Source: an uncultured Nocardioides sp. (GTDB taxonomy: Bacteria > Actinomycetota > Actinomycetes > Propionibacteriales > Nocardioidaceae). From it: 64,000 bases of DNA. Position 1 is the stretch's first letter, and each line of letters starts with the position of its first letter. Location of the stretch: positions 22,027 through 86,026 of the forward strand of contig NZ_CANKYS010000015.1 of the NCBI RefSeq assembly GCF_947488025.1. The letters run 5' to 3'. Positions 37,418 through 46,422 of the stretch are shown in pieces. A model generated the notes under the pieces. The model was not told the DNA's origin and did no database searches. It worked only from the letters and a program-made list of their open reading frames with translations. A program made the position numbers and the translations under genes.

Positions 37418-38869
37418 TCACGCCAGCCGGAACTCCACCTTGCGCATCTTCGGGTCGGCGGTCGCCAGCTCGACGGTGACCTCCTCGCCGAGGGGCAGGT
37501 CGCCCGAGCCGGTCACCCGCGCCTCGATGGCGGGGTCCTGGATGGTGATGTCGCCCTTCTGCTTGCTCTTCTCGTCGAGGTCGACGATCACAGCGGTGAA
37601 ACGCTCGCCGACCCGGTCGTGGAGCAGCTCGGCCTCGCAGAGGTCGACGATGGCGTTCTCGTAGCGGTTGGCGCGGCGCCCCGACTCGGTCATCGTGTCG
37701 GGCAGCTCGTGCATGGCCTCGATCACCCACGCCGGCACGTCGGTGCCGGCGCACAGCGCCACGCAGACCTCGCCGGCGTAGCGGTCGGCGAGGCGGCGGA
37801 GCGGCGCGGTGACGTGGGCGTACTCCGAGGCGAGCGCGGAGTGCTGCGCCAGCTCGGGCAGCTCGCCGTTGAAGGACACGTAGCCGGCACCGCGCAGCAG
37901 GCGCGTGCACGCCACGATCATCGCGGCGTGGGTCGGCTTCGACGGGTCCAGGGTGCGGACGAAGTCGGGGTAGAGCTGCTCGGCCGGCCACGAGATGCCG
38001 AGGGCGCGGGCGGTGCGGTGCAGGCGCTGTACGTCGTGGGGATCCGCCGGCGGCAGGGTGCGGAGGATGCCGACGCGGGCGTAGACCATCAGCGAGGCGG
38101 CCGCCATCCCGGTGAGGAGGGAGATCTGGGCGTTCCAGGTCTCGACCGGGGTCAGCCGTCGGAACTCCAGCTCCCAGTGCCCGTCGCCGTTCTCGACCAG
38201 CTCCTGCTCGGGCAGGGGCAGCGACACCCCGCCGCGAGCTGCCTCCCGGGCCAGGCGCAGCTCCCCGACCTCCTTGAGCAGGCCGATGAGCTCGTCGGCC
38301 CTCCCGGCGTCGAGGTCGGCCTGCACGCCCTCGTAGGACAGCTTGGCGCGCGAGCGCACCAGCGCACGCTCGACCTCGACGTCGGTGCCCTCGCCGGTCT
38401 CGTCGACCTTGATGGTCCACAGCAGCGCCGGGCGCACCTCGTCGGGCAGCAGCGACGCGGCTCCCTCGCTGAGCACGGTGGGGTGGAGCGGGATCTTGGA
38501 GTTGGCGCCGTAGAGCGTCTCGCCCCGGCGGTTGGCCTCCACGTCGACGGGGTCACCAGCGGTGACGAAGGCGGCGACGTCGGCGATCGCGTAGTGCACG
38601 ACGTAGCCGGACCCGTCCCGCTCGATGTGCATCGCCTGGTCGAGGTCACGCGCCGACTCGGGGTCGATGGTGATGAACGGGATGTCGGTGCGGTCGAGCT
38701 CGGGCAGGCGGGGCGCTGCGGCTGCCTCGGCGGCAGCCCGCTCGACAGCGTCCGGGAAGTTGGGTGTCACCTCGAGGTCGGCCTGGATGGCGGCGATGCC
38801 GTCGCGCATCTCCTGCGCCGTCACGCTGTCGCCTGTCGACCGGACCTTGACCACGCGGTTGCTGGGCAT
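37418..38869 (-). CDS. RNB-domain (RNase II family) exoribonuclease
   Basis: A 483-residue 3'-5' exoribonuclease. The RNB catalytic signature TIDPESARDLDQAMHIER (~residues 67-84) supplies the metal-binding aspartates. YAIADVAAFV, RRGETLYGANSKIPLHP and the HVTAPLRRLADRY block near residue 370 are the standard RNB blocks. It is shorter than RNase R: N-terminal cold-shock domains are missing and only a small C-terminal S1-like barrel remains. This is the compact form common in actinobacteria. It probably degrades short or unstructured RNA in the cytosol. The gene is divergent from yaaA. Confidence 0.92.
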   Translation of the reverse strand: MPSNRVVKVRSTGDSVTAQEMRDGIAAIQADLEVTPNFPDAVERAAAEAAAAPRLPELDRTDIPFITIDPESARDLDQAMHIERDGSGYVVHYAIADVAAFVTAGDPVDVEANRRGETLYGANSKIPLHPTVLSEGAASLLPDEVRPALLWTIKVDETGEGTDVEVERALVRSRAKLSYEGVQADLDAGRADELIGLLKEVGELRLAREAARGGVSLPLPEQELVENGDGHWELEFRRLTPVETWNAQISLLTGMAAASLMVYARVGILRTLPPADPHDVQRLHRTARALGISWPAEQLYPDFVRTLDPSKPTHAAMIVACTRLLRGAGYVSFNGELPELAQHSALASEYAHVTAPLRRLADRYAGEVCVALCAGTDVPAWVIEAMHELPDTMTESGRRANRYENAIVDLCEAELLHDRVGERFTAVIVDLDEKSKQKGDITIQDPAIEARVTGSGDLPLGEEVTVELATADPKMRKVEFRLA

Positions 38870-38907
38870 ACCCGGACCCTAGCCGGGAGGTCGCGGCGCG
38901 CGCTGCC

Positions 38908-38913
38908 TACGCT
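38908..38913 (+). promoter_or_regulatory. Predicted -10 box of yaaA, leaderless
   Basis: TACGCT ends 7 bp before GTG 38921. The layout supports that start codon. Confidence 0.45.
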
Positions 38914-38920
38914 TGCGCGC

Positions 38921-39709
38921 GTGCTGATCCTGCTGCCGCCCAGCGAGGGCAAGACCGCTCCCCGACGTGGCAAGCCGCTCGACCTGGCCTCGCTGTCCTC
39001 GCCGTCCCTGACGCCGACCCGCGCAACGCTGCTGGAGGCGCTGGTGCAGCTCTGCGGCGACGACCCGGACACGGCGGCCGCGGTGCTCGGCCTGGGCCCG
39101 GCCCAGCGCGACCTGGTGCAGCGCAACGCCGACCTTCACCACGCGCCGACGGCCCGCGCCGACGCGATCTACACCGGGGTCCTCTACGACGCCCTCGGCT
39201 TCGACACCCTCTCCCCCGCTGCCCGTCGGCGCGCGACGGCGCGGGTGGCGATCACCAGCGCGCTGTTCGGCCTCGTCCGACCCGGCGACCGGATCCCGGC
39301 CTACCGCCTCTCCGGGGACGCCACCCTTCCCGGTGCCCCCGGCACGGGCTCGGTGGCCGGCGCCTGGCGCGAGGTCCTCGGCGAGGCCGTCAGCGACGCG
39401 GTCGGCACCGGCCTGCTCGTCGACCTCCGCTCCGGGACGTACGCCGCCTTCTGGCGGCCGCCGGCGGAGGTCGCCCGCCGCGTCGCGACGGTGCGCGTGC
39501 TCCACGAGTCCGGTGGGAAGCGGAGCGTGGTGAGCCACTTCAACAAGGCGACCAAGGGCCGCATCGTCCGCGCCCTGCTCGAGGACGGCGCCAATCCCCG
39601 CACCCCTACGGCTCTCGCCGACACCCTCACCCGGCTCGGCTGGGCCGTCGAGACGGGCGCGCCCACCGCGAAGGGCACCCAGCTCGACGTCGTGGTGACG
39701 GAGGTCTGA
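38921..39709 (+). CDS. yaaA: YaaA-family protein (DUF328, peroxide stress)
   Basis: The 262-residue protein begins LILLPPSEGKTAP, the signature of the YaaA/DUF328 family. Later family blocks include YTGVLYDALGF, ALFGLVRPGDRIPAYRLS, LVDLRSGTY and a C-terminal KRSVVSHFNKATKGR. E. coli YaaA limits free iron and DNA damage during hydrogen peroxide stress and binds DNA, and the same fold is expected here. GTG 38921 is chosen from the opening motif and the upstream -10 box. No redox regulator adjoins it. Confidence 0.92.
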   Translation: MLILLPPSEGKTAPRRGKPLDLASLSSPSLTPTRATLLEALVQLCGDDPDTAAAVLGLGPAQRDLVQRNADLHHAPTARADAIYTGVLYDALGFDTLSPAARRRATARVAITSALFGLVRPGDRIPAYRLSGDATLPGAPGTGSVAGAWREVLGEAVSDAVGTGLLVDLRSGTYAAFWRPPAEVARRVATVRVLHESGGKRSVVSHFNKATKGRIVRALLEDGANPRTPTALADTLTRLGWAVETGAPTAKGTQLDVVVTEV

Positions 39710-39713
39710 GCGG

Positions 39714-40808
39714 TCAGCGCAGCGGGATCACGTCGGTCGCCTCGAGCGGGTCCATCCCGCACAGCGCCAGCAGGTCGGCGATGATCGAGCGCACCTGGGC
39801 GAGGATCACCTCCGCGGACAGGTCGTCGCTGTGCTCGACCTGCGCCGTGGCGTGCCCCAGCGCGATGAGGTCGTCGATGACCGCCACCGCCATCCGGTCG
39901 GCCACCAGCTCGTCGGCGACCCGTTCGGCGAGGGCCGCCAGGTCGCGCATCAGGGAGGCGTACGACGACGGGACGGGCTCGCGGCGATAGCTGGCCACCG
40001 CCACCCGGCGCACCACCACGCGGGTGTTGCGCAGGGCCACGTCGAGCGGCTCGACGAGCTCGGCGAGCTGGCGCTGGTGCTCGCCGTGGCGACGCCGGAA
40101 CGGCGAGGAGCTCACCACCGACAGGCCCTCCGACGAGGCCGCACGCAGCTCGGCGATGAGCGAGTCGGTCGACCGGGCGTCGCGCAGAACGGCCAGCGCC
40201 TTGTCGACGTCGCCGTCCCCGATCCGGTCGGCCGACGAGCGGAGCAGCTCGGCGATCTTGCGCACCACGACGGCCGCCTGGTCGCGCGGCTTGCGCAGCG
40301 GGGCGCGGGGCACCACGGTCGCTGCGACGAGCGCCACCGCTCCGCCGATGATGGCGTCGGTCCAGCGGATGAAGGCGTCGCCCGGCGCCGGCGCGAGCGC
40401 GGCGACGACGATGCCCTGCACGGCGGCCTGGATGATCATCAGCTGCCCGGCGTCGAGCAGCAGCGCGATGGACATGCCGGCGGCCACGATCAGCGCGATC
40501 TGCCACCCGCCCGAGCCGATCAGGTGGGTGGCCGCGTCACCGAGGAAGACGCCGAGCGCCACGCCGACGGTGACCTCTGCTACCCGCCGCTGGCGCTGGC
40601 CGTAGGACATCCCGAGCGACACCACGGCCGCGATCGGCGCGAAGAACGGCAGCCGGTGGTTGAAGACGTCGGCGGCGAGCCACCACGCGACGCCGGCGGC
40701 GACCGCGCACTGGCCGATCACCCACCCCTTGGCCCGCAGCCGGGCCACGCGGGCACGCAGCGACGTACGGCTGCGCTCGGCGACGAGCTCCGCGTCGATG
40801 AGGCGCAC
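39714..40808 (-). CDS. FUSC-family membrane transporter
   Basis: A 364-residue protein with a hydrophobic N-terminal half (five or six helices between residues ~30 and 170, e.g. GWQIALIVAAGMSIALLLDAG) and a soluble helical C-terminal half. The pattern AVAAGVAWWLAADVFNHRLPFFAPIAAVV matches the FUSC/aromatic-acid-exporter (ArAE, AaeB-like) half-repeat. Such proteins export aromatic acids or other weak acids, but the substrate here is unknown. The start is GTG 40808. It converges with yaaA, with 4 bp between stop codons, and follows the zinc-ribbon gene on the same strand. Confidence 0.85.
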   Translation of the reverse strand: MRLIDAELVAERSRTSLRARVARLRAKGWVIGQCAVAAGVAWWLAADVFNHRLPFFAPIAAVVSLGMSYGQRQRRVAEVTVGVALGVFLGDAATHLIGSGGWQIALIVAAGMSIALLLDAGQLMIIQAAVQGIVVAALAPAPGDAFIRWTDAIIGGAVALVAATVVPRAPLRKPRDQAAVVVRKIAELLRSSADRIGDGDVDKALAVLRDARSTDSLIAELRAASSEGLSVVSSSPFRRRHGEHQRQLAELVEPLDVALRNTRVVVRRVAVASYRREPVPSSYASLMRDLAALAERVADELVADRMAVAVIDDLIALGHATAQVEHSDDLSAEVILAQVRSIIADLLALCGMDPLEATDVIPLR

Positions 40809-40822
40809 GACGCGTCAGTCCC

Positions 40823-41563
40823 TCAGAGGCCGGACTCGTCGGTGCGCACCAGGATGCGCTGGCACTCCTCGCACCGGACGACCTCGTCGTCCGGCGCCGA
40901 GCGGATGCGCGACAGCTCGGAGGCGTCGAGGGTCATGTTGCAGCCGCCGCACTGGCGCGACCGCAGCAGCGACGCCCCGATGCCCTTCTGCTCGCGCAGC
41001 CGCTCGTAGAGCGCCATCAGGTCGTCGGGGATGCCCTCGATCGCCGGGCCACGCGCGGACGCCACCTCGTCGAGGGAGCGGTCGATCGCAGCGCGCTTCT
41101 CGTCGCGCGCGGCGACCAGCTCGGCGAGCCGGGCGTCGATGTCCTCGGCACGGATGCCAAGACCGTCGAGCACCTGCTGGGCCTCCTCGAGCTTCTCCAT
41201 CACCTCGAGCTCGGCGTCCTCGAGCGTGGAGATGCGCCGCTCGAGCGACACGAGCTCGTGCTGCATGCGCTCGAGGTCCTTGGGGTTGGTGATCTGCCCG
41301 GCGTCCATGCGGCTGCGGTCGCGCTCGCGGCGTGCCTTGACCTGCTCGACCTCGCGGTCGGCCCTGGCCTGCTCGACGGTGAGGTCGTCCACGACGATGC
41401 GCGCGTCGCGCACCCGGTCGGTGAGCTCGGTGCGCTCGGCCTCGAGCGTGCTGATCTCGGCCGCCTCGGGCAGGTGGCCTCGCTGGTGGCGCAGCTGGGC
41501 GGCGCGGCGGTCGAGCTCGGCGACGTCGAGGAGCGCGAGCTGGTGGGTGGGATCGGCCTTCAA
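40823..41563 (-). CDS. Coiled-coil protein with C4-type zinc ribbon
   Basis: The 246-residue protein is an almost continuous coiled coil (residues ~10-180, rich in Glu, Arg and Leu) ending in a zinc ribbon with CGGCNM and CEEC pairs (~205-232). This is the zf-RING_7/YbgI-linked family found next to Nif3 genes across actinobacteria. TTG 41563 is chosen because GGAG lies 7 nt upstream; the alternative ATG 41623 would overlap the Nif3 gene. The partner is probably the Nif3 protein. The role is undefined, with nucleic-acid binding suspected. Confidence 0.82.
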   Translation of the reverse strand: MKADPTHQLALLDVAELDRRAAQLRHQRGHLPEAAEISTLEAERTELTDRVRDARIVVDDLTVEQARADREVEQVKARRERDRSRMDAGQITNPKDLERMQHELVSLERRISTLEDAELEVMEKLEEAQQVLDGLGIRAEDIDARLAELVAARDEKRAAIDRSLDEVASARGPAIEGIPDDLMALYERLREQKGIGASLLRSRQCGGCNMTLDASELSRIRSAPDDEVVRCEECQRILVRTDESGL

Positions 41564-41592
41564 CGGCTCTCCTGCTTCGACATTCGGGGGGT

Positions 41593-42711
41593 TCAGGGGC
41601 GGAACGTCCACGGGTCGGTGCACCGTGTGCTGACCCGGGTGCCGACCCTATCGCCCAGCGCCTGCTGCAGCCGAGCCTCCACCGCCGGCAACCACGTCCA
41701 CTCGGCCGCCCAGTGCGCGACGTCGACGAGCGCCGGGCCGCCGTGCTCGAGGAACTCCGCCGCCCGGTGGTGCCGCAGGTCGCTGGTGACGTAGGCGTCG
41801 ACGTCGCTGTGGGCGAGCTCGTCGAGGAGGAAGTCGCCCGCGCCGCCGCACACCGCGACCCGCCGCACCCGCCGCTGCGGGTCGCCGGCGACGCGTACGC
41901 CGTGGGCGGTGGCCGGCAGCGCGGCGCCGACCCGCGCGGCGAACCCCTCGAGCGTGGTCTCCTCGACCCTGCCGACCCGTCCGGTGCCGGTCGCCGCGAG
42001 ACCGGGGTCGGCGAGCGGGACGACGTCGAAGGCCGGCTCCTCGTAGGGGTGCGCGGCCAGCAACGCCCGCACCACCGCCGTACGACGCGAGCGCGGGACC
42101 ACCGCCTCGACCCGCGCCTCCTCGACCACCTCGAGGTCGCCGACCGCGCCGACGGCGGGCGTCGCCCCGTCCAGCGGCCGGAAGCGCCCCTCGCCGGTCC
42201 CGGTCCAGGTGCAGGAGTCGTAGTCGCCGAGCCGACCCGCACCGGCCTCCGTCATCGCGGCGCGTACGGCGTCGGCGGAGCCCACCGGCACGAACACGAC
42301 GACCTTGTCGAGCGGGGCCGCCGGCGCCGGCCTGATCGGAGCGAGGTCGGTGAGCCCGAGCGCCAGCGCGAGCGACTCCGAGACTCCCCCGACGGCCTGG
42401 TCGGCGTTGGTGTGGGCGGCGAGCAGGGCGCACCCCCCGGCGGTGAGCGTGTGGAGCGTGCGCCCTTTGGGCGTGTCCGCGGCGACCGAGCTGACCGGCG
42501 TCAGGAAGAGCGGGTGGTGCACCACGAGCAGGTCCGCGCCCCACTCCACGGCTTCGTGAGCGACCTCGACCGTCGGGTCGACGGCGAACATCACCCGCTC
42601 GACCTCCGCCGACGGGTCCCCCGCCACGAGGCCGACGGCGTCCCAGGAGTCGGCGGTGCCGGGCGGGTACCAGGCGTGCAGCAGGTCGACGACGTCGGCG
42701 AGGGTGGGCAT
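41593..42711 (-). CDS. Nif3-like dinuclear metal centre protein (YbgI/YqfO family)
   Basis: A 372-residue Nif3 hexamer-forming protein. The N-terminal metal site shows VVHHPLFL and AHTNADQA. The second half supplies the remaining ligands (DVAHWAAEW, GDFLLDEL). Between them is a ~100-residue insert with HPYEEPAFDV, the PII-like domain of the longer YqfO form. It has been proposed as a GTP cyclohydrolase-type or hydrolase enzyme, but the true substrate is unsettled. It lies upstream of the zinc-ribbon gene with 29 bp between them, a conserved pairing. Confidence 0.92.
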   Translation of the reverse strand: MPTLADVVDLLHAWYPPGTADSWDAVGLVAGDPSAEVERVMFAVDPTVEVAHEAVEWGADLLVVHHPLFLTPVSSVAADTPKGRTLHTLTAGGCALLAAHTNADQAVGGVSESLALALGLTDLAPIRPAPAAPLDKVVVFVPVGSADAVRAAMTEAGAGRLGDYDSCTWTGTGEGRFRPLDGATPAVGAVGDLEVVEEARVEAVVPRSRRTAVVRALLAAHPYEEPAFDVVPLADPGLAATGTGRVGRVEETTLEGFAARVGAALPATAHGVRVAGDPQRRVRRVAVCGGAGDFLLDELAHSDVDAYVTSDLRHHRAAEFLEHGGPALVDVAHWAAEWTWLPAVEARLQQALGDRVGTRVSTRCTDPWTFRP

Positions 42712-42733
42712 GCGGCCCAGTATCGAGCAGGCG

Positions 42734-44275
42734 CTAGTTGACCTGGCGCTCCTGCCCCTCCCAGTAGGGCTGGCGCAGCTTGAACTTCTGCAGCTTGCCG
42801 GTCGCCGTGCGGGCCAGCCCGTCGCGGAACTCGATCGATGTCGGGGCCTTGTAGCCCGCCGCCTTGTCCTTGCACCAGGCGATCAGCTCGGCCTCCGTGT
42901 CGGGGCTGCCGCTGGCCCCGTCGGCCAGCACGACCAGGGCCTTGATGGTCTCGCCCCACTTGTCGCTCGGGACGCCGATGACCGCGACCTCGGCGACCGC
43001 CGGGTGGGAGAAGAGCACGTCCTCGACCTCGATCGAGGAGACGTTCTCGCCACCGGTGATGATCACGTCCTTCTTGCGGTCGCTGATCGTGAGGTAGCCG
43101 TCGTCGCCGATCACGCCGCCGTCACCGGTGTGGAACCAGCCGTCCACGAGCGCCTTCCCGGTCTCGTCCGGCCGCTCCCAGTAGCCCTCGAGGATGACGT
43201 TGGAGCGTGCCAGCACCTCGCCCTCGCTGTCGGTGCGCAGGCGTACGCCGATCGCGGGCGCGCCGGCCCGCACCAGCTTCGCGGCCCGCTCCTCGGCCGG
43301 CAGGTCGTCCCACTCGGCCCGCGAGCGGTTCACGGTCAGCAGCGGCGAGGTCTCGGTGAGGCCGTAGATCTGGACGAACTCCCAGCCGAGCTCCTCCTCG
43401 ACGCGCACGACCGTCTTCGTCGGAGGCGGGGCGCCGGCCATGATGATCCGCACCCGGTCACGCCCGGGGATCTCGCCCTCCCAGTCCTGCGCGGCCTCCA
43501 GCACGGCGGCGGCCACGGCGGGCGCCGCGCACATCACGGTCACGCCGTGCTGCTGCACCCGGCGCAGGATCTCCGCGCCGTCGACCTTGCGGAGCACCAC
43601 CTGCGGCACACCGAGGCCGGTCATCGCGAAGGGCATGCCCCAGCCGTTGGCGTGGAACATCGGCAGCGTGTGCAGGTAGACGTCGCGGTCGGTGACGCCG
43701 GCGTGCAGGCCGAAGGTGACCGCGTTGGTCCACAGGTTGCGGTGGGTCAGCTGCACGCCCTTGGGGCGCGCCGTCGTGCCCGAGGTGTAGTTGATCGTGG
43801 CCGTCGCGTTCTCGTCCGGCTCCCAGGGGCGCGGCTCGACACCGGGCGCGGCGAACATCGTGTCGTCCTCGCCGAGCACGAAGGTGTGCTCGACGTCGAC
43901 GCCCCTCAGCGAGTCGACCAGCTCCGGGTCGACGTAGAGCACCCGCGCGCCGGAGTGGGCCACGATGTAGGCGATCTCGTCGGGCCGCAGCCGGAAGTTG
44001 ATCGGCACCAGCACCCGGCCCGACCCGCAGACCCCGAAGAACGACGTCAGCAGCCGCGCGGAGTTGTGGCTGATGATCGCGACACGGTCGCCGACCTCGA
44101 GCCCGAGCTCGTCCAGCCGCGCCGACTGGCGGCGGGAGAGGTCGTACGCCTCGGCGTAGGTCAGCGTGCCGAGCGACGCGGCGGGCTGGTCGGGCTCGTC
44201 GATGAATCCCGGCCGCTCGCCGTAGACGGCCGCGGCGCGCTCGATGAAGTCGGTGACGCTGAAGGGGACGATCAT
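42734..44275 (-). CDS. Long-chain acyl-CoA synthetase, AMP-forming
   Basis: The 513-residue adenylate-forming enzyme activates a carboxylic acid with ATP and CoA. Motifs are INYTSGTTARPKGVQLTHRN (AMP-binding P-loop, ~170-190), VQIYGLTETSPL, DGWFHTGD, the hinge SDRKKDVIITGGENVSS, and the catalytic lysine near the C-terminus in TATGKLQKFKLR. The sequence resembles the medium/long-chain FadD group of actinobacteria. ATG 44275 is the first start giving the normal N-terminus (MIVPFSVTDFIERAAAVYGE). It ends 22 bp before the Nif3 gene on the same strand. The chain length cannot be inferred. Confidence 0.93.
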   Translation of the reverse strand: MIVPFSVTDFIERAAAVYGERPGFIDEPDQPAASLGTLTYAEAYDLSRRQSARLDELGLEVGDRVAIISHNSARLLTSFFGVCGSGRVLVPINFRLRPDEIAYIVAHSGARVLYVDPELVDSLRGVDVEHTFVLGEDDTMFAAPGVEPRPWEPDENATATINYTSGTTARPKGVQLTHRNLWTNAVTFGLHAGVTDRDVYLHTLPMFHANGWGMPFAMTGLGVPQVVLRKVDGAEILRRVQQHGVTVMCAAPAVAAAVLEAAQDWEGEIPGRDRVRIIMAGAPPPTKTVVRVEEELGWEFVQIYGLTETSPLLTVNRSRAEWDDLPAEERAAKLVRAGAPAIGVRLRTDSEGEVLARSNVILEGYWERPDETGKALVDGWFHTGDGGVIGDDGYLTISDRKKDVIITGGENVSSIEVEDVLFSHPAVAEVAVIGVPSDKWGETIKALVVLADGASGSPDTEAELIAWCKDKAAGYKAPTSIEFRDGLARTATGKLQKFKLRQPYWEGQERQVN

Positions 44276-44443
44276 GCGCCCACTGTGGCACGCGTCACCC
44301 GCCGCTGCGAGGGGTCGGACGGCGGGTGCGACGGACGGCACGTCGACGTCGACGAACGGCGTGACGGACCGACGAGCGGACCCTAAGAACGCTCTCATCC
44401 GCGTCTCACGCTGCGCCCACCCCGCGCGACGACGATCGCCGGC

Positions 44444-44986
44444 ATGGGACAGGTGACCAGGGTGCTCCTCCTCCTGGCGGTCGTGGTGCCGGTGACGGCG
44501 TACGTCGCCGGGTCGCTGGCCTCGCCCGGCGCACCGTCCCCCACCGACCACAGCCCGGTGATCCTGCGCGACGCCCCCGACGTCGCAGACGAGCAGCCGG
44601 CCACCGACCGCACGCGCGAGCGCGAGCGCCGCGACGATCGTCGCCGGGACGGACGAGGCGACCGGCCCCGGGACGGGCGCACCACCCCGCCCGAGCCTTC
44701 CGCGACGACACCGCCGTCCCCCGCCCCCGCCCCGCCGGCTCCACCCCCCACCACCGCGTCGCCTGACGACGACGGTGACGACCGCAGCAGCAGTAGTGGC
44801 AGCAGCGGTGGCACCGGCGGTGGTGGTGGCGGCAACGGCGGCGGTGGCGGTGATGCCGTGGTCGTGACCCCTCAGCCCACACCGATCGGGGAGGATGACG
44901 ACGACGAGTGGGACAACGGGGACGACGATGACGACGACACGGACGACGGCGACGACGCCGACGACGACGGAGACGGAGACGACTGA
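44444..44986 (+). CDS. Exported Pro/Asp/Gly-rich acidic protein
   Basis: The 180-residue product has an N-terminal hydrophobic segment (VLLLLAVVVPVTAYVAGSLA), then low-complexity blocks: Arg/Asp-rich (~55-80), Pro/Ser/Thr-rich (~85-110), a Gly-rich linker (~120-140) and an Asp-rich tail from ~150 to the end with runs of five or six Asp. The tail could bind calcium or mimic polyanions. No domain is recognised. The tail DNA (GAC repeats) overlaps the start of the histidine kinase frame, so its length may be under dual constraint. It probably acts outside the membrane as partner or sensor input of the kinase. Confidence 0.6.
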   Translation: MGQVTRVLLLLAVVVPVTAYVAGSLASPGAPSPTDHSPVILRDAPDVADEQPATDRTRERERRDDRRRDGRGDRPRDGRTTPPEPSATTPPSPAPAPPAPPPTTASPDDDGDDRSSSSGSSGGTGGGGGGNGGGGGDAVVVTPQPTPIGEDDDDEWDNGDDDDDDTDDGDDADDDGDGDD

Positions 44987-46397
44987 CCGTGCCCGTCGCC
45001 GCTTCGCTCGCATCTCGGTCCGCACCCGCCTCACGGTCGTCATCGCCCTCCTCACCGCGGTGGCGATGACCGGCGCCGGACTGCTCGTCTACGCCCTCGA
45101 GTCGGCGCGCATCGAGCGCCAGGTCACCGCGCAGATCAGCCAGGAGATCGCCGAGTTCCGCGCGCTGCGGGTCGACCCCAACACCGGCGAGGAGTTCGAC
45201 GACGTGGGCCGGGTGCTCAACGTCTTCCTCACCCGCAACGTGCCCGACGACGACGAGATGCTCGTCGGCTACGTCCGCGGCGAGACGCCCGAGCGCACCG
45301 CCAACCGCTACGGGCAGGAGGTCCTCGACGAGCCGGCCTACCGGGAGGCGCTGGCCGACCTCGCCGGGGCCGGCGGGACCCGCGTCATCGAGTCCCCCAC
45401 CTTCGGCGAGACGTGGGTGACGCTCGTCCCGGTGACCAACACCCAGGGCGAGGGTGCGCTGGTGATCGTCAACTTCCTGCGCGACGAGCACGAGGAGCTC
45501 GACCGCACCCTCCAGACCTACACCCTCATCGCGCTGCTCTCGCTGGGACTCATCACCACGATCGCCGCCTTCCAGTCCGGCCGCCTGCTCGCTCCCCTGC
45601 GCACGCTCGAGGAGACGGCGCGCGAGATCACCACGACCGACCTGTCCCGGCGCATCCCCGAGCGCGGCAACGACGACATCACCGCGCTCACCCGCACGAT
45701 CAACGGCATGCTGGAGCGCCTCGACTCCGGGTTCGCCGCCCAGCGCCAGTTCCTCGACGACGCCGGCCACGAGCTCAAGACGCCGCTCACGGTGGTCCGC
45801 GGCCACCTCGAGCTCCTCGACCCCCGCGACCCGGACGACCTGGCCGAGACCCGCGACCTGCTGCTCGACGAGGTCGACCGGATGTCACGGCTGGTGACCG
45901 ACCTGATCCTGCTGGCCAAGAGCCGGCGCCCCGACTTCCTCGTGCTCGGTGAGGTCGAGCTGTCCGGCCTCACCCAGTCGGTGCTGGCCAAGGCCACCGC
46001 CCTCGGGGACCGTGCGTGGCGCCTCGACGACGTGGCCCGCGGACGCGCCGTGCTCGACGAGCAGCGCATCACCCAGGCCCTGCTGCAGCTGGCCGACAAC
46101 GCGGTCAAGCACACCGACCCGGGCGCGGAGGTCGTCATCGGCTCCGCCCGCGCCGACGGCGAGGTGCGGCTGTGGGTCCGCGACTCCGGCGACGGGATCC
46201 CCGCCGAGGACCGCGACGCCGTCCTCGAGCGCTTCGGCCGCAGCCAGGTGCGCGCGGGTGACGACGGGTTCGGCCTCGGGCTCAGCATCGTGCGCGCGAT
46301 CGCCGACGCCCACGGCGGCGTCGTACGCATCACCGACGCCGAGCCCCACGGCGCGCACGTCGAGATCGTCCTGCCCGACCGCGCGATCGACCGATGA
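44895..46397 (+). CDS. Sensor histidine kinase, HAMP type
   Basis: A membrane kinase of up to 500 residues. After a Thr-rich lead, RTRLTVVIALLTAVAMTGAG is the first transmembrane helix. A ~130-residue extracytoplasmic domain follows, then helix TLIALLSLGLITTIAAF and a HAMP linker. The H-box is DDAGHELKTPLTVVRGHLEL, the N-box LLQLADNAVKHT, and the G boxes DSGDGIP and GFGLGLSIVRAI. All ATPase motifs are intact. The start is uncertain: ATG 44895 or 44928 lies inside the end of the acidic protein gene, and no other good start precedes the first helix. It pairs with the regulator 26 bp downstream. Confidence 0.88.
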   Translation: MTTTSGTTGTTMTTTRTTATTPTTTETETTDRARRRFARISVRTRLTVVIALLTAVAMTGAGLLVYALESARIERQVTAQISQEIAEFRALRVDPNTGEEFDDVGRVLNVFLTRNVPDDDEMLVGYVRGETPERTANRYGQEVLDEPAYREALADLAGAGGTRVIESPTFGETWVTLVPVTNTQGEGALVIVNFLRDEHEELDRTLQTYTLIALLSLGLITTIAAFQSGRLLAPLRTLEETAREITTTDLSRRIPERGNDDITALTRTINGMLERLDSGFAAQRQFLDDAGHELKTPLTVVRGHLELLDPRDPDDLAETRDLLLDEVDRMSRLVTDLILLAKSRRPDFLVLGEVELSGLTQSVLAKATALGDRAWRLDDVARGRAVLDEQRITQALLQLADNAVKHTDPGAEVVIGSARADGEVRLWVRDSGDGIPAEDRDAVLERFGRSQVRAGDDGFGLGLSIVRAIADAHGGVVRITDAEPHGAHVEIVLPDRAIDR

Positions 46398-46422
46398 CCG
46401 ACCAGCCGAGGAGGCACACCCG

